From an uncultured Bacteroidia bacterium (lineage in GTDB: Bacteria > Bacteroidota > Bacteroidia > Bacteroidales > UBA932): 64,000 nt of DNA. Shown here in pieces: positions 51,673 through 59,030 of this stretch. The notes beneath the pieces are model-generated. The model did no database searches. It was not told the origin of the DNA and saw only the letters and a list, made by a program, of their open reading frames with translations. Made by a program: the position numbers and the translations under genes. The number at the start of each line of letters is the position of its first letter. Position 1 is the first letter of the stretch. The stretch spans positions 24,151 to 88,150 of the forward strand of contig CACZKE010000012.1 of assembly GCA_902781705.1 (NCBI GenBank), written 5' to 3'.

Positions 51673-51780
51673 TTGTTTGGATGAAAATTTTTGTATATTT
51701 GCACTGAAGTTTTTCATAGTTTAAGTTTAGGTTAAGTAGCGGGCCCGTCGCAGTGATGCAACGGGCCCGTGAAAAATTTG
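51673..51780 (+). ncRNA. Candidate small RNA between pcrA and glnA
   Basis: TTTG (51673-51676), an 18-base spacer and TATATTTG (51695-51702) form a strong promoter with no downstream gene on this strand. Twenty-seven to 67 bases past the predicted start lies a strong hairpin, CGGGCCCGT (51740-51748) with ACGGGCCCG (51761-51769), followed by GTGAAAAATTTG. The hairpin lacks a long T run, so the end is uncertain. It may instead end the convergent glnA transcript. This is a prediction from sequence only. Confidence 0.35.
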
Positions 51781-51797
51781 TACCGATAAGTGCTGTT

Positions 51798-53312
51798 TTA
51801 TCCGCAGTAGAAGTACTGGTCCACCAGTTTCCGCATGAGGGCCGGATCCTTCTTCGCGTCGGCGTGGAGGTGCTTGTCGTGATGGGCCTTCAGGGACTGG
51901 ACGATGCCGTCGATCATCCGCGGGTTGAACACGCCGGCTTCTTCATAGACGGCGCGGTCGGCCTTCAGGCACTCCGCCGATTCCGAGCAGCAGGTGGGCA
52001 GGGATGCCAGCGTAGCGAGCCGGGCGGCGTTCTCTCCCTTGTGGATGTCCATATCGACATAGGTCTCCCGGGCGATCTTCAACGCTTCCTCCACCGGCAT
52101 TTCGAGTCCCTTGCGGGCGGCGACGCACAGGCCGGCCATGAGTTGGTAGATGTCGGCCGAGCAGTCGGGGCTGCGCATCTCGAAGGTCTGCTTTTCGGTC
52201 GTGTCCATGGGCACGGGCCTCTGGTGCGGGTTGGCCTTGGTGCACATGTCCTTTCCGGAGGACCATCCCAGCGGGACGCGGACGAGGGCGGAGCGGTTGC
52301 AGTCGCCCCAGCAGACGTTCGTGGGTGCTTCCTGGTGGGGGACCAGGCGGAAGTAGGAAGTAGGATTCTTGTTGCCGAAGGCCGTGATGGACGGGGCCAT
52401 CACCATCAGGCCGGCGATGGCGCGGCGGGCGGCCTCGGACAGGTTGCCGTCGGCCCCGAGGGTGACGTTGCGGCCGTCCTTCATCAGGCGCATGTGGATG
52501 TGCATGCCGGATCCGGCCTTGCCGGTGGTGATCTTCGGGGCGAAGGAGACGTCCAGGTTCCACTGGTAGGCGAGGTTCCGGATGACCCATTTCGCCAGCA
52601 GAAGCTGGTCGGCGGCCGTTTCCACGGGATTGGGCAGGAATTCGATCTCGTTCTGCTCATAGATCTTCCCGTCCAGGGTGAAGTTACCCACCTCGGAATG
52701 GCCGTACTTGATTTGGCCACCGGTCTTGGCCACATGGACCATGCAGGCACGGCGGAAATCGTTCAGTTTGGCGAAGGGCTCAGTCTCGTGGTAGCCCTTC
52801 TGGTCGGTGGCGGGGAAGAGCGGGTCGGCATCCGTGATCACGTAGTACTCCAGTTCGCCCATGGCTTCGAAGGTCATGCCCGTGGACTGGTAGAAGGCGT
52901 CTTCCGCCCGCATGAGCGTGGCATAGGGGGCGCAGTCGAAGGGCTCGCCGTCCTTGTTGAAGAAACTGCACAGGAGGCACAGCGTGGGAATCTCGTTGAA
53001 GGGATCCACGAAAGCGGTCCGGTAGCGGGGTATCACGTACAGGTCGCTGTTCCCGGCTTCGATGAAGGAAGGGAACAGGCTGGAGCCGTCCACCCGTTCG
53101 CCTTCGGTGAGGATGGTCTCCGCGTAGGCGAGGCTGTTCACGGTGAAGTTCAGGGTCTTGACGCGCCCGTCCTCGGCCGGGTACATGAAGTCCACCATCT
53201 GTATCTTCTTCTCGCGGATGAAAGCGAGCAGGTCCTCCCGGGTGAATTCCTCCGGCGACTTGCCGAGGAACGCCACCACTTCGTTGGGATTGAGTTCAAG
53301 GTTCGGGTTCAT
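51798..53312 (-). CDS. glnA: Glutamine synthetase, type I-like
   Basis: The protein has 504 residues from ATG 53312, somewhat longer than bacterial GSI (about 440-470). The beta-grasp start VDFMYPAEDGRVKTLNF, metal/Glu site GELEYYV, ATP block KAGSGMHIHMRLMKDG and substrate block NKNPTSYFRLVPHQEAPT are present, as is the Glu-Arg region RSPDCSADIY. No NLYDLPP-type adenylylation tyrosine motif is seen. It assimilates ammonium. A perfect promoter precedes it (53338-53368). Confidence 0.95.
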   Translation of the reverse strand: MNPNLELNPNEVVAFLGKSPEEFTREDLLAFIREKKIQMVDFMYPAEDGRVKTLNFTVNSLAYAETILTEGERVDGSSLFPSFIEAGNSDLYVIPRYRTAFVDPFNEIPTLCLLCSFFNKDGEPFDCAPYATLMRAEDAFYQSTGMTFEAMGELEYYVITDADPLFPATDQKGYHETEPFAKLNDFRRACMVHVAKTGGQIKYGHSEVGNFTLDGKIYEQNEIEFLPNPVETAADQLLLAKWVIRNLAYQWNLDVSFAPKITTGKAGSGMHIHMRLMKDGRNVTLGADGNLSEAARRAIAGLMVMAPSITAFGNKNPTSYFRLVPHQEAPTNVCWGDCNRSALVRVPLGWSSGKDMCTKANPHQRPVPMDTTEKQTFEMRSPDCSADIYQLMAGLCVAARKGLEMPVEEALKIARETYVDMDIHKGENAARLATLASLPTCCSESAECLKADRAVYEEAGVFNPRMIDGIVQSLKAHHDKHLHADAKKDPALMRKLVDQYFYCG

Positions 53313-53337
53313 TACTAATCCTGTGTTTTTTGTCAGA

Positions 53338-53368
53338 CAAAGATAATGAATCGTTACCGAAAAGCAAA
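53338..53368 (-). promoter_or_regulatory. Promoter of glnA
   Basis: Minus strand TTTG (53365-53368), exactly 19 bases, TATCTTTG (53338-53345): full consensus, 26 bases before the ATG. Confidence 0.85.
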
Positions 53369-53405
53369 TCTTTCCTCTTATAAATAGGAATGATTGCTCC
53401 GGGGC

Positions 53406-53437
53406 TTTGGATTTTCGGGAAACTTTCCATAACTTTG
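53406..53437 (+). promoter_or_regulatory. Promoter of tRNA-Gly
   Basis: TTTGG at 53406-53410 and TAACTTTG at 53430-53437 with a 19-20 base spacer, ten bases before the tRNA. Confidence 0.75.
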
Positions 53438-53447
53438 TCATCCCGAT

Positions 53448-53523
53448 GCGGAATTAGCTCAGTTGGTAGAGCGTTGGCTTCCCAAGCCGAAGGTCGCGAG
53501 TTCGAGCCTCGTATTCCGCTCCA
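53448..53523 (+). tRNA. tRNA-Gly (anticodon CCC)
   Basis: The acceptor stem GCGGAAT pairs with ATTCCGC, followed by discriminator T and encoded CCA. The D-arm is GCTCAGTTGGTAGAGC. The anticodon arm TTGGC/GCCGA encloses the seven-base loop TTCCCAA, so the anticodon is CCC. The T-arm contains GTTCGAGCC. Confidence 0.93.
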
Positions 53524-53524
53524 G

Positions 53525-53552
53525 ACGCCTCTCTCCGGAGAGGCGTTTCCGT
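53525..53552 (+). terminator. Terminator after tRNA-Gly
   Basis: ACGCCTCTC pairs with GAGAGGCGT around TCCG, followed by TTCCGTTTCC. Confidence 0.7.
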
Positions 53553-53645
53553 TTCCTCAAACAATATCGGGTGCGCATGCTGATTGTCAGTCAGTTATCG
53601 GTCATGCACTAAAACTTGTTTTTTTATTACATGGACGTAAAACCG

Positions 53646-53653
53646 TAACTTTG
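53646..53653 (+). promoter_or_regulatory. -7 box of the membrane-bound LuxR-type regulator
   Basis: TAACTTTG, 23 bases before ATG 53677. The in-frame GTG at 53656 lies two bases past the box and is rejected as start. Confidence 0.55.
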
Positions 53654-53676
53654 CAGTGCAAACAAAACAAGACACT

Positions 53677-54705
53677 ATGGACTCCCGTTTATTGAAAAAA
53701 GCAATCGATCTGCTGTATTTTCTGGCATTTGACTATTTGGCGTCAGCCTTTGTCTATGACGGTGGCCATCCGGTGGCAGCCGGTATCGTTGCCGCTGTTC
53801 TGGTAATCGTTTCCGTGTTCAGTGTATTCGCCGACAAGAAATTTTCGGTCCCGGACTTTCCGGAAAGCACCTTGGCATTGGATGTCTTGTTCATGGTACT
53901 GGCCGTATTGTATATCTTTATGGCCGATGCGGAGAGAGATTATTTGTTTCTGCCCGTCATGGTCCTTGGTTTTGCGGGCTCCTTCCTGGATGTCGTACGT
54001 ATGTTCAAGTCAGGCGAGTTCAAGGGTAAAACCTTCAGGGCGTTTTTCGATGACCATCTCCGTTTGCCGGTCTGGCTGAATCTCATTTTCCTGTTTTGGC
54101 CCATATACTCCGGATTTACTGACGGGTGGGATACACTCGGGGGCGTCGGCTATGTCTCGATGGTACTTCTTACCCTCGACCTGATTCACAATGTGGTTAT
54201 TCTTCCATCGACGATCCGCAGGGAGAAAGAACGGTATTCCGAGTATCTGCAAGAGTTGGAGAAGGAGAAAGAGGCCTTGGCCAGCGTCGATACCGATGCT
54301 CCGGTCTTTGACGAAGAGGCGAGGCAACTGTTGCTTGAGCGTATCGATCTCATCGACCGTATCCTGATCGGCAAAATGTCCGGCAATGCCGTTTTCAGCC
54401 GGAAGGCGGAAAAGGAAGTGGAAAAAGTCGTGGCCGACAGATCGTCCTTTATCGAAAGTCTCGCCTTGCATTTTGCCGTAAGCCACCCGCAGGTGATCGA
54501 GCAGTTGCAACAGCATGGCCTTTCCCGGTACGAAATCGGGTTGTGCTGTCTGTACTATATGGGTTATAGCGGTAAGGAGATCAAGGATATTTCCGATACT
54601 TCCATGGTCTACCATGTAAACAGTGCGATTCGGCAGAAACTTGGTTTGAACTCCAACGACGTCAATCTCTCCACCTACATCCGGGATCTGTTCGCTTCTG
54701 CGTGA
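53677..54705 (+). CDS. Membrane-bound regulator with C-terminal LuxR-type HTH
   Basis: The protein has 342 residues. The first ~170 contain about six hydrophobic segments (for example LLYFLAFDYLASAFVYDGG, TLALDVLFMVLAVLYIFMAD, LPVWLNLIFLFWPIYSGF). A charged coiled coil (about 175-235) links to a C-terminal helix-turn-helix: LSRYEIGLCCLYYMGYSGKEI followed by NSAIRQKLGLNSND, which is the DNA-binding part of LuxR/GerE-type domains. It has no receiver or kinase domain, so it appears to be a one-component membrane sensor. GC content is lower than in its neighbours, suggesting transfer. The target is unknown; paired GGGAAC/GTTCCC repeats lie immediately downstream. Confidence 0.65.
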   Translation: MDSRLLKKAIDLLYFLAFDYLASAFVYDGGHPVAAGIVAAVLVIVSVFSVFADKKFSVPDFPESTLALDVLFMVLAVLYIFMADAERDYLFLPVMVLGFAGSFLDVVRMFKSGEFKGKTFRAFFDDHLRLPVWLNLIFLFWPIYSGFTDGWDTLGGVGYVSMVLLTLDLIHNVVILPSTIRREKERYSEYLQELEKEKEALASVDTDAPVFDEEARQLLLERIDLIDRILIGKMSGNAVFSRKAEKEVEKVVADRSSFIESLALHFAVSHPQVIEQLQQHGLSRYEIGLCCLYYMGYSGKEIKDISDTSMVYHVNSAIRQKLGLNSNDVNLSTYIRDLFASA

Positions 54706-54750
54706 TTGTTTTTCCAGGAGGGTGTTTTTCCCATGCCTTTGGCACGGCTC

Positions 54751-54832
54751 AGGGAACGTTTTGGAGCATTTTTGTTCCCTGGTGCATGCTGCAGCATTGC
54801 AGAGGGAACAGTGTAGGCCCAAAACGTTCCCT
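54751..54832. repeat. Two GGGAAC-N16-GTTCCC inverted repeats in one 82-bp block
   Basis: GGGAAC at 54752 and 54804, GTTCCC at 54774 and 54826, each pair separated by exactly 16 bases. The outer arms extend to 14 perfectly complementary bases (AGGGAACGTTTTGG at 54751-54764 with 54819-54832), and the inner arms TGTTCCCT/AGGGAACA can form a second hairpin. It lies between convergent genes. Confidence 0.75.
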
Positions 54833-54912
54833 CAGGCGTGCTGCTCCAGTATTGGAACTTGCAATAAAGAGGGGTCACATCTTTTCGAGGACTTCTCTGT
54901 TTTTGTTTCGTT

Positions 54913-56037
54913 TTATTTCAAGATATACTCCGACGTCCCTTTGAGGCCGGTGGTGCCGAAGTAGGAGGTGACGAGGCTGCCTTTCAGGTAGACGCGGGTG
55001 CCGATGAGGTCGGGATGGTCCACGAGGTTGAGGGCGTTCCGGATCTTTCCCTTGGGCAGTTCCACGGCGACGCAGGATGCCTTGGCCGTGACGGTGGAGC
55101 GGGTGGCGATGGCAAGGTGGGTGGCCTTCGTGACCTTGGAGGTCTTGACGGTCGTTCCGGCCGTGGAGAGGTCTCCGCCCACGATGTAGCCGAACACCCA
55201 GACGCCGTCTTCGCCTGCGTGGGATGGGGCCTGGGCAACGGAATAGGCTCCGTCGATCTCGTCGTCTCCGCCGGAACCGCCGCTGCCGGAGCCGCCGGAA
55301 GAGGAGGATCCTCCGGAAGACCCGCCTCCGCCGATGATGTAGGATTCGCTGTTCCAGACCTTGGCCGTGTCCACGGCGACGGAGATGGAACTGGCCATGG
55401 CCGATCCGCCTCCGTGCGGAGCCGATATGTTGAGGGTGAGGATGGTGCGGGCGTCCAGCGTCCGGGAAAGGAGCGTCTCGTCCTTCCCCTGGTTATACAG
55501 GAGGAGCGAGACGGGTCCGGGCGGGAAGTAGGCGATGCGTTTTTCCGAATAACTGTACATCAGGCGCGTCTCTCCCGCCTTGAGATAAAGCACGCCGTCC
55601 GGGTAGGAGGTGAGGAAGTCCGGGGCTACCTGGAGCCGGACGCCTGCGTTCTGCAGCGTGCAGTTGAGCCGGACCGTCACGACCGCGCCACCCTTGACCA
55701 CGACCACCTGTTCGTCCCCGTAAAGCGGCCTGGAGAAGCCCGGGGCCGTGAATTCGATGGAACGGATGCCCACCGTGTAACTGCCTGCATCCACCAGCAG
55801 GGATTCGGGCGATTCCCCGTAAGGTCCCTCGTAGAGTACCTTCCCGTCCGCGTTGCTCACGCGGAGGATGAAGTCGTTCGTGTCCGGGATTTCGGCCGAT
55901 GCCCGGGTCCCCGCCCCCTCGCTTTCGATGATCCAGCGGAGTTCCCCCTGTCCTTGGAGGAAGCCCAGGCCGAAGTCGTCGCACGCACTGACGGCCGCTG
56001 CCAGCGGCACCAGTGCCCAAAGAAATTTGAGTCGCAT
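54913..56037 (-). CDS. DUF4493-type surface lipoprotein with Gly/Ser linker
   Basis: The protein has 374 residues. Lipobox VSAC (Cys19) after a clean signal. The N-terminal half (FILRVSNADGKVLYEGPYGESPESLLVDAGSYTVGI region) matches DUF4493. A low-complexity Gly/Ser linker (about 237-260) leads to a C-terminal OB-like domain (DUF6359-like: DGVWVFGYIVGGDLSTAG). This kind of two-domain protein is common as a putative cell-surface or adhesion lipoprotein in Bacteroidota; its ligand is unknown. A strong hairpin lies in its leader. Confidence 0.75.
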   Translation of the reverse strand: MRLKFLWALVPLAAAVSACDDFGLGFLQGQGELRWIIESEGAGTRASAEIPDTNDFILRVSNADGKVLYEGPYGESPESLLVDAGSYTVGIRSIEFTAPGFSRPLYGDEQVVVVKGGAVVTVRLNCTLQNAGVRLQVAPDFLTSYPDGVLYLKAGETRLMYSYSEKRIAYFPPGPVSLLLYNQGKDETLLSRTLDARTILTLNISAPHGGGSAMASSISVAVDTAKVWNSESYIIGGGGSSGGSSSSGGSGSGGSGGDDEIDGAYSVAQAPSHAGEDGVWVFGYIVGGDLSTAGTTVKTSKVTKATHLAIATRSTVTAKASCVAVELPKGKIRNALNLVDHPDLIGTRVYLKGSLVTSYFGTTGLKGTSEYILK

Positions 56038-56052
56038 AGCTATGAACCGTTA

Positions 56053-56077
56053 ACGGCCGGGCACCGCGCCCGGCCGT
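56053..56077 (-). promoter_or_regulatory. Leader hairpin of the DUF4493 gene
   Basis: A perfect 10-bp GC stem (ACGGCCGGGC with GCCCGGCCGT, loop of five) ends 16 bases before ATG 56037. Upstream TAATTTCG (minus, near 56083-56090) is a weak -7 box. The hairpin would be in the mRNA leader, where it could shield or stabilise the start. Confidence 0.5.
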
Positions 56078-56167
56078 CACGAAATTAAGCGGCTCGTCAG
56101 GGAAACAGGACCGGAAACATAAAAATGTGGCGAAATTTTTTCCGGTTGTTTCAAAGAAAAATGTTTC

Positions 56168-57178
56168 TTATCGTGTCGAGGCGACGATTCCGTCGATCTC
56201 CGCAAGTTCCTCGGCCGTGAAGGAAACGTTCTCCAGGGCCTTGAAATCGTCTTCCAGCTGGGAGACGCGGCTCGCACCCACGATGACGCTCGTCACCCGG
56301 TCGTCCTTGAGGCACCAGGCGAGGGCCATTTCCGCGAGGGTCTGGCCGCGGCGGGCGGCGACCTCGCTGAGTTTCACCAGGGCGGCGTGCATCTGCGGGG
56401 TCAGGGCCGACGGTTTCAGGAACTTGCCCTTTGCCATCCGGGAATCGGCCGGGATGCCGTCCAGGTAGCGTCCGGTGAGGAGACCCTGCGCCAGCGGGGA
56501 GAAGGCGATGAACCCGACACCTCCCTCCTTCGCCTGGTCCAGGATCCCTTCGGTCTCCGGCTCCCGGTTCAGCATGTTGTATCGGCCCTGGTAAATCAGG
56601 CAGGGGACGTCCCGGTCCTTCAGGTACCGGTAGGCGAAAGCCGCGGCCTCCTCCGGGTAGTTGGAGATGCCCACATAGAGGGCCTTGCCGGCCCGGACGA
56701 TGTCCACGAGGGCCTGCATCGTCTCTTCCAGCGGAGTCTTTGGATCGAACCGATGCGAATAGAAAAGGTCCACATAGTCGAGGTTCATCCGCTTCAGGCT
56801 CTGGTCCAGGCTCGCCATCAGGTACTTCCGGGAGCCCCATTCGCCGTAGGGACCGGGCCACATGTCGTAGCCGGCCTTGGAGGAGATGAACAGTTCGTCG
56901 CGGTAGGGCGCGAAGGATTTCTTCATGATCTGCCCGAAGGTTTCCTCCGCCGACCCGTAGGAGGGACCGTAGTTGTTCGCAAGATCGAAGTGGACGATGC
57001 CGTGGTCGAAGGCGTAGTGGGTCATCTCCAGGGAGTTTGCAAACGGATTCACGTCGCCGAAGTTGTGCCACAGGCCCAGGGCGATTTCTGGTAGCAGGAT
57101 GCCGCTGCGGCCGCACCGGCGGAAGCGGATGCCGCTCTCATAGCGGCCGGGGGCGGGGGAATAGATGGGGTTGATCAT
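56168..57178 (-). CDS. Aldo/keto reductase (YghZ-like)
   Basis: The protein has 336 residues from ATG 57178; a TTG at 57196 extends the frame but lies at the expected transcription start. The catalytic tetrad is visible: Asp and Tyr in FDLANNYGPSYG, Lys in ISSKAGYD and His in LFYSHRFDP. The C-terminal NADPH block TSVIVGASRVSQLEDD is typical. It resembles YghZ/Kv-beta-like reductases acting on aldehydes such as methylglyoxal; the true substrate is unknown. Confidence 0.92.
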   Translation of the reverse strand: MINPIYSPAPGRYESGIRFRRCGRSGILLPEIALGLWHNFGDVNPFANSLEMTHYAFDHGIVHFDLANNYGPSYGSAEETFGQIMKKSFAPYRDELFISSKAGYDMWPGPYGEWGSRKYLMASLDQSLKRMNLDYVDLFYSHRFDPKTPLEETMQALVDIVRAGKALYVGISNYPEEAAAFAYRYLKDRDVPCLIYQGRYNMLNREPETEGILDQAKEGGVGFIAFSPLAQGLLTGRYLDGIPADSRMAKGKFLKPSALTPQMHAALVKLSEVAARRGQTLAEMALAWCLKDDRVTSVIVGASRVSQLEDDFKALENVSFTAEELAEIDGIVASTR

Positions 57179-57203
57179 AAGGTATCTGTCTGTCAATGAT
57201 TCA

Positions 57204-57211
57204 CAAAGATA
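57204..57211 (-). promoter_or_regulatory. -7 box of the aldo/keto reductase
   Basis: TATCTTTG on the minus strand, 25 bases before ATG 57178. Confidence 0.6.
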
Positions 57212-57265
57212 CCCTTTTTTGGCGGAAAGACAACGGCGCCGGTTGGCCGTTTCCCGATCGTTGTG

Positions 57266-57273
57266 TATTTTTG
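57266..57273 (+). promoter_or_regulatory. -7 box of the tandem ABC ATPase
   Basis: TATTTTTG, 18 bases before ATG 57292. The longer frame upstream crosses this box and is rejected. Confidence 0.6.
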
Positions 57274-57291
57274 CAGGAAATTGATCGGCCC

Positions 57292-58440
57292 ATGGATACT
57301 TTGGACATCCGTCCCGGGGAGCAGGTCGCCCTGGTCGGGGAGAACGCTTCCGGGAAAAGCCGTCTCGCGGCCGCCTTCGCGGCCCGCAGCGGCGCCCAGT
57401 ACATCGCCTTCCGGGATTCGTACGGCAGTTACGGCGACCGGACTTTCTTCATGCAACAGCGCTGGAACCTGTCCTCGATGGACGGGGAACCGGACAATCC
57501 GCTCGTCACCCTGTCTTCCGGGGAACTGCGCCGGCACCGGCTGATGCGGGCCCTGGAGGCGGAGCCGGAGATTCTCGTGATCGACAATCCGTACATCGGC
57601 CTGGACCCGGGGAACCGGGACCACCTGACCCGGAGTCTGGAGGAACTGTCCGGAAAGGCGACGGTGGTGCTGGTCCTGTCCCGCCCGGCGGAGATTCCGC
57701 CTTTCATCACGCACGTCATCCCTGTCCGGGACGGGGTTCCCGGGGAGAAAATGACGCGCGAGGCCTATCTGGACGCAGTCCTTCCTCCGGCGGTCATCCG
57801 GCTTCGCAACGTGTCCGTCCGCTATGGGGACCGCATCATCCTCAAACCCTTGACCTGGACTGTCCGGGAAGGGGAACACTGGGCGCTGACCGGAGCGAAT
57901 GGCAGCGGCAAGAGCACCCTCCTGAGCCTGATCTGTGCCGACAATCCCCAGGCCTATGCCCATGACATCGAACTCTTCGGCCGTCCGCGGGGGAGCGGGG
58001 AGAGCATCTGGGACATCAAGCGCCGCATCGGGTTCGTGAGTCCGGAACTGCACCGGGCCTTCCGGGTGGATGCGCCGGCGCTGGATATCGTGACGAGCGG
58101 TCATTTCGATACGGAAGGATTGTACCGTCGTCCGTCGGAGGAGCAGAGGGTGTCGGCCCGACGGTGGATGGAGGAGTTCGGGATCGGCGACTTGGCCGAA
58201 AGACCGTTCCTGCGCCTTTCCAGCGGGGAGCAGCGACTGTGCCTCGTCGCCCGGGCCTTTGTCAAGGACCCGCCGCTGTATATCCTGGACGAACCCCTGC
58301 AGGGTATCGACGAGCAGCATCGCCGCCATGTGAAGGCCCTGCTGGACCGCTTCTGCGCCGCTCCCGGCAAAACCCTCGTCATGGTCACCCACTATCCCGA
58401 GGAATACCCCGCCTGTATCGACCACAGTCTTTGCCTGTAA
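57292..58440 (+). CDS. Tandem ABC ATPase (ModF-like)
   Basis: The protein has 382 residues from ATG 57292 with two ABC domains. The first is short: Walker A GENASGKS at 16-23, signature LSSGELRRH, but Walker B reads VIDNP, with Asn in place of the catalytic Glu. The second is complete: GANGSGKST, LSSGEQRL and LDEPLQGID. No membrane segment is present. The layout matches ModF-type proteins, which are not tied to a permease. The first site is probably non-hydrolytic. A 103-residue unknown gene follows after two bases. Confidence 0.8.
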   Translation: MDTLDIRPGEQVALVGENASGKSRLAAAFAARSGAQYIAFRDSYGSYGDRTFFMQQRWNLSSMDGEPDNPLVTLSSGELRRHRLMRALEAEPEILVIDNPYIGLDPGNRDHLTRSLEELSGKATVVLVLSRPAEIPPFITHVIPVRDGVPGEKMTREAYLDAVLPPAVIRLRNVSVRYGDRIILKPLTWTVREGEHWALTGANGSGKSTLLSLICADNPQAYAHDIELFGRPRGSGESIWDIKRRIGFVSPELHRAFRVDAPALDIVTSGHFDTEGLYRRPSEEQRVSARRWMEEFGIGDLAERPFLRLSSGEQRLCLVARAFVKDPPLYILDEPLQGIDEQHRRHVKALLDRFCAAPGKTLVMVTHYPEEYPACIDHSLCL

Positions 58441-58442
58441 TT

Positions 58443-58754
58443 ATGTCACATCCGAAATTCATCCTCGTCTCCGATCCCGCGACACCCCTCGTGGGCACTT
58501 TCGTCTATGGCATGGTGGACCAGCACCGCGACCTGGTCCGGGGCTATGTCAAGGTCCATGGTGGCGGCTGGTACCTCAAGGACGACGCCAGGCGCACGAT
58601 GACCCTGTACGGAAGTTCCGGAGACTACGGCGATCCCCGCCTCTCCTTCCTGAACCGCATCCCCCGGGAACTCGAAGGCTACACCTTCATCTTCACCCCG
58701 GGCTGGAACCTCCCCGGCAACGTGCTGGATCTCAGCGGAGTGGAATGGTTCTGA
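58443..58754 (+). CDS. Conserved hypothetical protein, 103 residues
   Basis: The protein has 103 residues from ATG 58443, two bases after the ABC stop, hence probably coupled. It begins MSHPKFILVSDPATPLVGTF and reads like a small alpha/beta protein (VDQHRDLVRGYVKVHGGGWY; FTPGWNLPGNVLDLSG). I do not recognise the family; the link with the ABC protein is only positional. A strong terminator follows. Confidence 0.65.
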   Translation: MSHPKFILVSDPATPLVGTFVYGMVDQHRDLVRGYVKVHGGGWYLKDDARRTMTLYGSSGDYGDPRLSFLNRIPRELEGYTFIFTPGWNLPGNVLDLSGVEWF

Positions 58755-58785
58755 CCCGGTGGTACGCCGGTGGTACATGTAAATA

Positions 58786-58822
58786 GAAAAACCCCGCTGG
58801 AGGTATCTCCAACGGGGTTTTT
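58786..58822. terminator. Bidirectional-looking terminator
   Basis: AAAAACCCCG pairs with CGGGGTTTTT, with an inner GGAG/CTCC stem. It closes the ABC operon and separates it from the AT-rich island that begins here. Confidence 0.8.
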
Positions 58823-58954
58823 CAGTGACTCCTACAGGATAATGATAATGAAATTCTACTTACTCGAAAAAGGGATATTTTGCAACGCATCAATAAGTTA
58901 GCAAATGCCATATTTCCAGCGAATTACATCCTCTTTTCATTCAATTCAAAATCA

Positions 58955-59004
58955 TTCGGGCAAATCCTTGGAAATTGCCCGAAAACTTTTTAATTTTGCC
59001 CGAA
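58955..59004 (+). promoter_or_regulatory. Recombinase promoter with three TTCGGGCAA-type sites
   Basis: TTCGGGCAA at 58955-58963 and its reverse complement TTGCCCGAA at 58975-58983 and 58996-59004, starts 20 and 21 bases apart. The promoter TTGG (58968-58971), 19 bases, TAATTTTG (58991-58998) lies among them, so a bound protein would block it. They may be operator or recombinase arm sites. Confidence 0.6.
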
Positions 59005-59030
59005 ATGAATCCTAAACGAGTTCAAACCTT

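Noticed and set aside
58755-58785. GGTGGTAC direct repeats just before the recombinase island as an attachment site
   Set aside because: The repeats are short and no matching copy was found at the other side of the island in this window.
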